20,642 nt of DNA from a virus. Positions 6,342-12,450 of the stretch are shown here, in pieces (position 1 is the first letter of the stretch; every line of letters starts with the position of its first letter). A program made the position numbers and the translations under genes. Under the pieces are notes generated by a model. That model worked only from the letters and a program-made list of their open reading frames with translations, ran no database searches and was not told the origin of the DNA. The stretch covers positions 1 to 20,642 of IMG/VR virus record IMGVR_UViG_3300037137_000682; one strand, given 5' to 3'.

Positions 6342-6781
6342 TGGAATTAAAAGTTACCATTGACTTGGATAGTTTTCTCAAAGCGTTTAATGCTATACCT
6401 GATATTGCAAAAAAAGAAATGACTCAGGAAATAGCTGGAGTTAGCAAGTCAATACAGAATCAAGCACGTACCGTTCATAGATTTAAAACGAAGTCCGGTA
6501 ATCTTGCAAAATCAATTTGGTATACGATTAGGAATAAAGGATTATCCGCAGAAATATTTTTGAATGAAAGTACTGCACAATACGGAAAATATGTGCATGA
6601 TGGAACAAGAGCGCATACTATAAGACCACAAAGTGGAAATAAAGTGTTCGCCAAAAAAGTCAATCATCCAGGTATTAAACCTGATCAATTTTTATACGAA
6701 GCTGCACAAGTAAAAGAGCCTGATTTTATCATTAAAATGAATACTGCTGTTGATCGTGTCATTAAATTAGCGGGGTTCTAA
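6341..6781 (+). CDS. HK97 gp10-like head-tail / tail completion protein
   Basis: This encodes 146 aa. The middle and C-terminal part carry the gp10 pattern: FKTKSGNLAKSIWY (about residues 47-60), then YGKYVHDGTRAHTIRPQSG (81-99) and a closing HPGIKPDQFLYEA (108-120) with the H-P-G-x-K-x-x-x-F-L core. The N-terminus begins with a short amphipathic helix containing FLKAFNAIPDIAKK. Proteins of this family act at the neck, completing the head-tail junction. The start overlaps the previous stop (TAATG), and the stop abuts the next ATG with no gap, so the connector genes are translated as a coupled set. Confidence is high from motif plus position. Confidence 0.85.
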   Translation: MELKVTIDLDSFLKAFNAIPDIAKKEMTQEIAGVSKSIQNQARTVHRFKTKSGNLAKSIWYTIRNKGLSAEIFLNESTAQYGKYVHDGTRAHTIRPQSGNKVFAKKVNHPGIKPDQFLYEAAQVKEPDFIIKMNTAVDRVIKLAGF

Positions 6782-7201
6782 ATGGCATATACTGCAAAAT
6801 ACATAGCGTTTACAGATATAACAGATAGTGTTGTCCGTGATTTTGTTCAATCTGGAGCGGAAGATGGACGGCATGATATTTGGATGGAGAACACTGACCT
6901 TGAACTTGAGGCGCTTGCGCTTGAGCGTGGCGTTGTTTCTACGAGTATATATGAAACTCCATTAAGTTACAGGATAAAAGAATATGCGATTGCATATTTT
7001 TGTTTCCTTGTATGTCAAGATTGTACTTCTGAAAATAATGTTGAGGTGCCTGAAAATGAAAGCTATTTCAAAAAATTGATATGGTATAAAGAGCGTTGCG
7101 AATTGCTTAAAAGTCAGATCACAAAAGAAATGTTTATGAATACAGCGCAATCACTCTCTCCTTATCAAATGGTGCAAACAGGAATTTTATACAGATCATG
7201 A
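6782..7201 (+). CDS. Head-tail connector/adaptor candidate
   Basis: This encodes 139 aa and starts directly after the previous stop. The product is largely helical: an N-terminal segment MAYTAKYIAFTDITDSVVRD, a helix with LELEALALERGV, then RIKEYAIAYFCFLVCQDC and a final helix with WYKERCELLKSQITKEMF. Size, helicity and position between a gp10-like gene and a tail terminator candidate match the adaptor proteins (HK97 gp6 / SPP1 gp15 type) that extend the portal, but no sharp motif is seen. The stop overlaps the next start as ATGA. Confidence 0.6.
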   Translation: MAYTAKYIAFTDITDSVVRDFVQSGAEDGRHDIWMENTDLELEALALERGVVSTSIYETPLSYRIKEYAIAYFCFLVCQDCTSENNVEVPENESYFKKLIWYKERCELLKSQITKEMFMNTAQSLSPYQMVQTGILYRS

Positions 7202-7659
7202 CAGCAAGAGCAACAACTATATCTGGAGAGATTGCAACTATTATCAGTGGTATGACCACTGTTGGCGGGTATAACTATACATGGGGAACAATCAACCAGG
7301 CTGATCGTGCGCGTGTGAGTGCGTATCCGTGCGCGTTGATAAGGTATAATACAGAAACAGCGGTTGAGGGGATTAACGGGCTGTATGGATTTCAAGAGGC
7401 TGAAGTAATAATAAGTGTTGATTATCGTATCACTCCAACCCTGACAGTACAACCAGAGATCACAGCTGACAGTGCGCTTGATATGGCATTGGCTGATTTA
7501 ATAAAAGTATTCGGCGCTAACAATACTGGATATTTGCCATTGAGTAAAGAGGCTGTATTGTCGTTTAAGAGCAGCGAGAAAATACCAGATAAGCGTGGCA
7601 ATACGTATCATCCGACAAGTTTAGTGACTAAATGGAATTTGTTTTATCATAATAGTTGA
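7198..7659 (+). CDS. Tail terminator / tail completion candidate (gpU-like)
   Basis: This encodes 153 aa and overlaps the previous stop (ATGA). It begins with a helix MTARATTISGEIATIISGM, followed by strands including ARVSAYPCALIRYNTE and EAEVIISVDYRI, a helix with LDMALADLIKVFG and a final strand VTKWNLFYHNS. The helix-then-beta-sheet order, length and location just before the tail tube gene fit tail terminators, which cap the tail tube and fix its length. No catalytic motif is expected. The assignment rests mainly on synteny and pattern. Confidence 0.6.
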   Translation: MTARATTISGEIATIISGMTTVGGYNYTWGTINQADRARVSAYPCALIRYNTETAVEGINGLYGFQEAEVIISVDYRITPTLTVQPEITADSALDMALADLIKVFGANNTGYLPLSKEAVLSFKSSEKIPDKRGNTYHPTSLVTKWNLFYHNS

Positions 7660-7670
7660 GAAAACAAAAT

Positions 7671-9239
7671 ATGTCATTTCCTATACTCTGGTGGAAAGCC
7701 GAAGATAACCCGAACGAATCCCAAGCCGGGGTTAACGCTGTTTGGAACACTACCACCGCGTACGCAACGGGTAAAGTAGGTAAGGCATTTTCTTTTTCTT
7801 TCGGGTTAGGTGATAACTACGGATTATCAACTGTAAATAATGCGCTTTTTAATTTTGCGGCTACGGGTTCGTTCTCGATACGTTTATGGTTAAAGCTTGC
7901 CGATACGATTATAGGCAATCCAGGGACGTTCGTAGTAAAAGGACTGTATGCTCAAAATAAAAACTACGGTATCGGTATAAACACCTTGAATAATCTTTTC
8001 TTTTATTATAATAATTCAACAGCGGTGAATACCGGGTATACTATAACCGATACAAATTGGCATGACCTTTTATTTACGTATGCAAATGGCAAATGGAATA
8101 TTTACGCCGATAGTGTGAATGTAACGAGTGCGACTATCTTAGCGGGAACGTATTTAATATCAAACACGGATCTATCGTTAATTTTTGCACAAGCATATTA
8201 TAGCGACTTTCAGGGGTTGCTTGATGAAATAAGAATTTATGATAGTGTTATTACACCTAATAACCAGGATGGGCCTATGGTACCTACTTTTCAAAAGCTT
8301 AATTTGCTTACTGCCAAAGTGCAATCTGCACTTGGATCTAAAGCAACGCCAGCGGCAGCAGATTTCATAACTGTTGACGATAACTTTTCACTTGACTATA
8401 AAAAAGAGTTCGCAGAGCAAGCGCTCGCGCAAGGGATATTTGGAAATCCTCAGGCTGTTGCCGGGATGAGTTTGGTTGATGTAAAGGTAACGCTCCCTAT
8501 TATTCCAACCGGATCGGCCACTGTCCCCAATGTCGGCGGGTTCCTTAATTGTTGCGGTATGGTGTATGCACTTGCGACAAAAAAACATTCATGGGCACCT
8601 ACAAGCGTTATTGCGACTAACTGGAAAGATATGACTCTATGGGGTTATACTGGCGATAAAACTGCCGGTGATACTATTATCACCAAGGCTCATAGTGTTA
8701 TGTTCGACTATGAAATTAGCGGTGAGGTTGGGAAACCTTGCACTATAACATTTACTGGCAAAGGTGTTCCAGATGGCGCACCTGCTGCCGGAACTTATTT
8801 GACAGATACTATTGCAGCAATTAGTACTGTTCCGCCTGCTGTTCTCAAAAATGCGACTCAGACTATCAACGGTCTTGCTTTGCACATTCTAAAATTTTCT
8901 GTTAAAGGTGGTAATGATGTGCAGATGATCAAGAATATGGGAGATGAGAGCGGTAATTTGCAGAGTATGATTGTTAATAAAAAGGCATCGTGGTCAGTAA
9001 CCGCATACATGGAAGATGCAAGCTCTATTAATCCAACAACCGGAATGGCTGCTGGCACGCTTGCGACTACTACTATCAAGTTCGGTAGTGCTGCTGATAG
9101 TTATATCAGTATTACAAGCGGATCGAATAAAAGCGAGATACGCGAATGCAAGCAAAGCGTTGATAATGGTCTAATGGTATGGGAAATCACAGGATCATTC
9201 GTTGATAACGATTTTACAGTTGCTATCAATGACGCATAA
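7671..9239 (+). CDS. Tail tube protein with N-terminal LamG (lectin-like) domain
   Basis: This encodes 522 aa, far longer than a usual tube subunit. Residues about 1-200 form a LamG/concanavalin-like jelly roll: an N-terminal strand ILWWKAEDNPN, TGKVGKAFSFSF, GSFSIRLWLKL, NWHDLLFTYANGKWNIYADS and the closing GLLDEIRIYDSVITP, the most typical LamG ending. From residue 203 (MVPTFQKLNLLTAKVQSALG) the sequence is a siphophage tube protein: ADFITVDDNFSLDY, a G-x-x-VDVKVTLPI strand, FLNCCGMVYAL, and late strands ending GSFVDNDFTVAIND. The ATG at 7671 was chosen over the TTG at 7656, which overlaps the upstream stop and has no ribosome site. LamG domains bind carbohydrate or protein ligands; placement on the outside of the tail is inferred. 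Confidence 0.8.
   Translation: MSFPILWWKAEDNPNESQAGVNAVWNTTTAYATGKVGKAFSFSFGLGDNYGLSTVNNALFNFAATGSFSIRLWLKLADTIIGNPGTFVVKGLYAQNKNYGIGINTLNNLFFYYNNSTAVNTGYTITDTNWHDLLFTYANGKWNIYADSVNVTSATILAGTYLISNTDLSLIFAQAYYSDFQGLLDEIRIYDSVITPNNQDGPMVPTFQKLNLLTAKVQSALGSKATPAAADFITVDDNFSLDYKKEFAEQALAQGIFGNPQAVAGMSLVDVKVTLPIIPTGSATVPNVGGFLNCCGMVYALATKKHSWAPTSVIATNWKDMTLWGYTGDKTAGDTIITKAHSVMFDYEISGEVGKPCTITFTGKGVPDGAPAAGTYLTDTIAAISTVPPAVLKNATQTINGLALHILKFSVKGGNDVQMIKNMGDESGNLQSMIVNKKASWSVTAYMEDASSINPTTGMAAGTLATTTIKFGSAADSYISITSGSNKSEIRECKQSVDNGLMVWEITGSFVDNDFTVAINDA
8266..8279 (+). promoter_or_regulatory. Candidate internal ribosome site and start codon for a short tube protein
   Basis: AGGA at 8266-8269 (within CCAGGATGG) stands seven bases before ATG at 8277-8279, which is in frame with the LamG-tube gene. 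The spacing is ideal, and this SD-ATG pair is better than the weak GAGAAAA before the full-length start. Initiation here would give a 320-residue protein that begins at the boundary between the two domains. Confidence 0.5.
8277..9239 (+). CDS. Possible short form of the tail tube protein from an internal start
   Basis: This is a nested, in-frame candidate of 320 aa starting MVPTFQKLNLL, the length expected of a plain siphophage tube subunit. It keeps the whole tube domain and drops the LamG domain exactly at their junction. The known precedent for mixed tube subunits is SPP1 gp17.1 and gp17.1*, where a frameshift adds an extra C-terminal domain to a minority of copies; here the extra domain would be N-terminal and selected by start choice. 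That the internal start is used is an inference from sequence only. Confidence 0.45.
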   Translation: MVPTFQKLNLLTAKVQSALGSKATPAAADFITVDDNFSLDYKKEFAEQALAQGIFGNPQAVAGMSLVDVKVTLPIIPTGSATVPNVGGFLNCCGMVYALATKKHSWAPTSVIATNWKDMTLWGYTGDKTAGDTIITKAHSVMFDYEISGEVGKPCTITFTGKGVPDGAPAAGTYLTDTIAAISTVPPAVLKNATQTINGLALHILKFSVKGGNDVQMIKNMGDESGNLQSMIVNKKASWSVTAYMEDASSINPTTGMAAGTLATTTIKFGSAADSYISITSGSNKSEIRECKQSVDNGLMVWEITGSFVDNDFTVAINDA

Positions 9240-9266
9240 CCTTAACAGCAAGAAAGGGGAATACGC

Positions 9267-9539
9267 ATGATACCCGTATCCTCAAAGGAAAGTATTGAAT
9301 ACGTTGACAGTGATAAAGTTGTATGGAAATTTAAGCCAAAGACAGGATCACTGGAAAAGGAAATGTTTGGAATTTACGATGAAAACATTGATTACAAAGC
9401 ACGTTTGACTGTTGTTGATGCTTTCATTGATAAAATCCTAATAACTCCTAAAGCTGATTATAACAGTGATGAGCAGGCTGAAATAATTAAGTATTGGAAC
9501 CTGGCGAACAGACTAACCACAGAGGAAAAAAAAAGTTAA
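9267..9539 (+). CDS. Tail assembly chaperone G
   Basis: This encodes 90 aa behind AAAGGGG at 9252-9258. It begins MIPVSSKESIEYVDSDKVVW with beta strands followed by helices (ENIDYKARLTVVDAFIDKIL, then EQAEIIKYWNLANRL), the usual make-up of the G chaperone that coats the tape measure before tube polymerisation. It lies between the tube and the tape measure, exactly where G/GT genes sit. The gene ends GAG GAA AAA AAA AGT TAA, so the ribosome meets a run of nine A residues just before the stop; slippage there makes the longer GT product. Confidence 0.8.
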   Translation: MIPVSSKESIEYVDSDKVVWKFKPKTGSLEKEMFGIYDENIDYKARLTVVDAFIDKILITPKADYNSDEQAEIIKYWNLANRLTTEEKKS

Positions 9540-9973
9540 TTGTCGCAGTTTTGATGCAATATAAACCGTTTTCATTGGCATATAATTGCGGAAATTGTGA
9601 TAAAAAACAGAAAAAAGATCGTGGATGCAATAGGAATGTAAAAAATAACCTACAAATTGACTGTACTTGTGGTGGGGTTGATGGATGTGAAATATGTTGC
9701 AGGCCATTGTCGAAAGGCAAGCGTAAGAAAATAAGCTGGGGTTGGTTTAATATTAATCGGTGTCCTGTTAGTTTTTGTAATGATATAAATATAAACAGAT
9801 TTATTCCTTACTTCTGGCATTTTAAGGCGACAAACAATATGTGCTATCCAGATGGACAAGGAAGATACGAACAGCCTTCAAAACTATTGGAGGCTTTTTC
9901 TATTTGTGGATTCATGGCTAACAAGCGTGAACAAATAGAAATTGATAACGCAAACAAAATGGCTAAGAAATAG
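9267..9973 (+). CDS. Tail assembly chaperone GT, made by -1 frameshift
   Basis: The run of A at 9526-9534 followed by G gives the heptamer A AAA AAA (9527-9533) in the G frame. A -1 slip after the AAA codon at 9531-9533 leads into the overlapping open frame, read from AAG at 9533-9535 to the stop at 9971-9973. The fused product is 235 aa: 89 from G, then 146 from T. The T part is rich in cysteine, with C-x2-C at residues 108/111, C121 and C133-x-C-x5-C-x2-CC at 133-145, suggesting metal binding. It also has a YPDGQGRYEQPSKLLEAF segment of the kind seen in T domains of other phages. A weak stem (9556-9563 with 9581-9589) follows the slip site. G/GT pairs of this kind are established in lambda-like tails. 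Confidence 0.82.
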
Positions 9974-9982
9974 GTTGATATT

Positions 9983-11590
9983 ATGGCTGAACATGACATT
10001 AATGTAAAATTAAATGTTGTAGATAATATGTCACAGCCTATTGCTGATGCTTCAAAGAAGGTCGATTCCTCACTGAAGCAGACAAAAGATTCATTTAAGG
10101 GTTTGGGTGATGAGATAAAGGGCAATTTTGTTAATGCTATTAAAGGCGCTGTTGTTGCTTATATTGGAATGCAGGGAATACAAAAAGTAACGCAATTTTT
10201 AAAAGAATCAAGATTAGAATACCAGGAATCTGTTAGAGTTCAAGCGCAACTCAGAACTGCGTTAGGATATACATCAACTGCATTAAATCAACAAGCGGAA
10301 GCATTAGGACAAAAATTAAAAGTTGACAACGAAGAAATTACTGCTGTACAGGTTAAAATAGCTAATTATGTTAAAAATGATGAAGCTGTAAAGCAATTAA
10401 CTCCAGCTATTCTTGATCTTGCTGCTGCAACTGGCATGGACATGGCAAGTGCGGCTAACATTGTAGCAAAAGCTATAAATGATGATTCAGATGAATTGGG
10501 TAAGTTTAAAATAGCGGTAGATGGCGCAAGAGGGAGCGCAGAAAGAACGCAATCTGTTATTGATGGATTAACTTCAAAATTTAAAGGTCAAGCAGAAGCC
10601 CTAACAACATCAAAGGATGGGTTTGATGAGATGGCTTTATCTTGGAAAAATTTTGAGGAAAAGGTTGGAGGAAGCAAGGTACTTAAATGGTGGGCTGATG
10701 GTGCTGCACGTATAGTTGATTTGTGGACTAATGGAATGGAAAAAGTATTGGGAGTAGATAAAAAAACAGCAGAATCAGAAGAAGAAGTTGCAAAAAACGC
10801 ATCTGATAAAAAGGTATCAATATTAAAAGCTGAACAAGATTTAAAAAATCAAATAAGACGCGATAACTTAGAAAAATACAAAAAAATTAAAGAGGAAGAA
10901 TACCAGGCTGCAATTGATTCTATTGAAATTGAGAAACAATTGAAGCAGGAAGAATATGATGCAACTATTCAATCACTTGAAATTGAAAAACAATTACAGG
11001 TTGAAAAAATAAATGGAATAATAAAAATACAAAATGCTGAGGCAGCAGCAAGACAGAAAAAAATTAATGATGATTTATTAATTAAAAAATCTGATAATGA
11101 AAAATCTAAAAATGCAGTAAATAATAGTCTTGGAATGGCTGCTCAATTATTTGAAGGCCAAAAAAAATATATAGGAGCATATAAGGCATTTGCAATATCT
11201 CAGGCTATAATGGATACCTGGGCAGCAGCTAATACAAACCTTAAAAGCGCACCTATGCCGTGGGGTGGTATTGCCGCTGGGTTTGCTGTTGCTCTTGGCC
11301 TTGCAAACGTAGCAAAAATATCAAATCAAAAATTTGAAACTGGAACGGCATTCGCTCCTGGTGGTATGTCGTTAATCAATGAACAGGGTGGGGAATATGT
11401 CAATTTACCGCGTGGATCGCAGGTATATAATAATACTCAGACTCGCAATATGACAACAAACGCGGCTCTTAATGTGACAATTATGGATAGTAGTGGTAAT
11501 ATTACCGAAACGATACGGGCTCAGTTACGTAGCGGCCAGGGTGATCAACTGGTGCGTGATATTCAAGCGAAAATGGCACGGCAATTATGA
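9983..11590 (+). CDS. Tail tape measure protein
   Basis: This encodes 535 aa, mostly alpha-helical. It opens MAEHDINVKLNVVDNMSQPI, contains a hydrophobic stretch around residues 46-62 (FVNAIKGAVVAYIGMQGI) and a long helical body. Near the C-terminus comes the segment KAFAISQAIMDTWAAANTNL, then PWGGIAAGFAVALGLANVAKI and FETGTAFAPGG, which is the standard tape measure ending. An 18-residue repeat is present in the body at 10892-10999. At roughly 0.15 nm per residue this length suggests a tail of about 80 nm, short for a siphophage. The gene is A-rich until about 11,220 and more balanced after that, as if the C-terminal part had a separate origin. The stop overlaps the next start as ATGA. Confidence 0.87.
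   Translation: MAEHDINVKLNVVDNMSQPIADASKKVDSSLKQTKDSFKGLGDEIKGNFVNAIKGAVVAYIGMQGIQKVTQFLKESRLEYQESVRVQAQLRTALGYTSTALNQQAEALGQKLKVDNEEITAVQVKIANYVKNDEAVKQLTPAILDLAAATGMDMASAANIVAKAINDDSDELGKFKIAVDGARGSAERTQSVIDGLTSKFKGQAEALTTSKDGFDEMALSWKNFEEKVGGSKVLKWWADGAARIVDLWTNGMEKVLGVDKKTAESEEEVAKNASDKKVSILKAEQDLKNQIRRDNLEKYKKIKEEEYQAAIDSIEIEKQLKQEEYDATIQSLEIEKQLQVEKINGIIKIQNAEAAARQKKINDDLLIKKSDNEKSKNAVNNSLGMAAQLFEGQKKYIGAYKAFAISQAIMDTWAAANTNLKSAPMPWGGIAAGFAVALGLANVAKISNQKFETGTAFAPGGMSLINEQGGEYVNLPRGSQVYNNTQTRNMTTNAALNVTIMDSSGNITETIRAQLRSGQGDQLVRDIQAKMARQL
10892..10999 (+). repeat. Tandem 54-base repeat in the tape measure gene
   Basis: Two adjacent 54-base units (10892-10945 and 10946-10999) encode EEEYQAAIDSIEIEKQLK and QEEYDATIQSLEIEKQLQ, matching at most positions. 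Tape measure length sets tail length, and gain or loss of such units changes it in steps of 18 residues (about 2.7 nm). The copies differ at the DNA level, so the duplication is not recent. Confidence 0.75.
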
Positions 11591-12441
11591 GTGTTACGCT
11601 AAGGACTATATCCCCATTGCCTGCTTATTCAATCACGATTAAGCAGCCTTATTTCATGTATTCTACTGTAATCCGCATGGGTTTACACTATTCACGTACT
11701 CAATCAGGATGGAAAATAGGTGATGATACCAGTACATACGATTCACGTATCTGTGAGATACCTACATGGATTTTAGACGCTACAGATCAGCTTGCACTCA
11801 ATACTTTTTTCAATGATGAGACAATAGGACGGGGTAATAATTTTCAACTTGAATTAGGTACGGCAAGCGGTTTTTTTCCGTTTGGAGCTGATAAGGGAGA
11901 TAGTACAAATTTTATATGCTCATTGGTTCAGTTTGATCGTAAAGGAGCGCAATTAAACCCATATTTACATCATCTGAATGCGTTAAAAATTGCTTACGTC
12001 AGCGGGCCATCGAGCGCGTATACACCAGCGGCAGCAGAATCAGAGGGAACACTACAGATCGGAACTGTGACTACATTGCGGCCAGTACAAACATTCCCGC
12101 AGGCATTGCAAGAGCAATCAATAATCCGTGAGGTATCACGCGGTGGTGTTGTTTCAAGCGTTGACTGCGGGACTACTGGAGACTATAACGAGACTGCGCT
12201 TGACCTTGAAGTAAGACCTGGTAATTGTGCTGCATTGATAACATATTTATTAAGTGCCAGAGGTGGAGATATTACGGTTGTAACTCCTTCTAATACGTGG
12301 CTATTTGGATTGCCTAATGATTATATGGGAACATATACAACTAAACTATTATCACCTGAATTAAAAATAGTTCACGATAATTATAATTTGTTTAAAATGC
12401 AGATTAAATTATGGATGAAATCAAACGATACTTTGCATTAA
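11587..12441 (+). CDS. Distal tail protein candidate (284 aa)
   Basis: The gene starts within the stop of the tape measure gene. The product is beta-rich, with SITIKQPYFMYSTVIRMGLHYSR near the N-terminus, PTWILDATDQLALNTFFND around residue 60, and a C-terminal strand set ending FKMQIKLWMKSN. The position directly after the tape measure and before a very large tail-tip gene is that of distal tail (Dit) proteins, which form the hexameric adaptor between tube and tip. No Dit-specific motif was recognised, so this rests on synteny and fold-like pattern. A 9-base gap separates it from the next gene. Confidence 0.55.
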   Translation: MSVTLRTISPLPAYSITIKQPYFMYSTVIRMGLHYSRTQSGWKIGDDTSTYDSRICEIPTWILDATDQLALNTFFNDETIGRGNNFQLELGTASGFFPFGADKGDSTNFICSLVQFDRKGAQLNPYLHHLNALKIAYVSGPSSAYTPAAAESEGTLQIGTVTTLRPVQTFPQALQEQSIIREVSRGGVVSSVDCGTTGDYNETALDLEVRPGNCAALITYLLSARGGDITVVTPSNTWLFGLPNDYMGTYTTKLLSPELKIVHDNYNLFKMQIKLWMKSNDTLH

Positions 12442-12450
12442 TGGTAAATT

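Noticed and set aside
9494-9973. A separate gene starting at ATG 9494 in the T frame
   Set aside because: There is no ribosome site at 9494, and the first codons overlap G. The frame fits better as the -1 frameshift extension of G.
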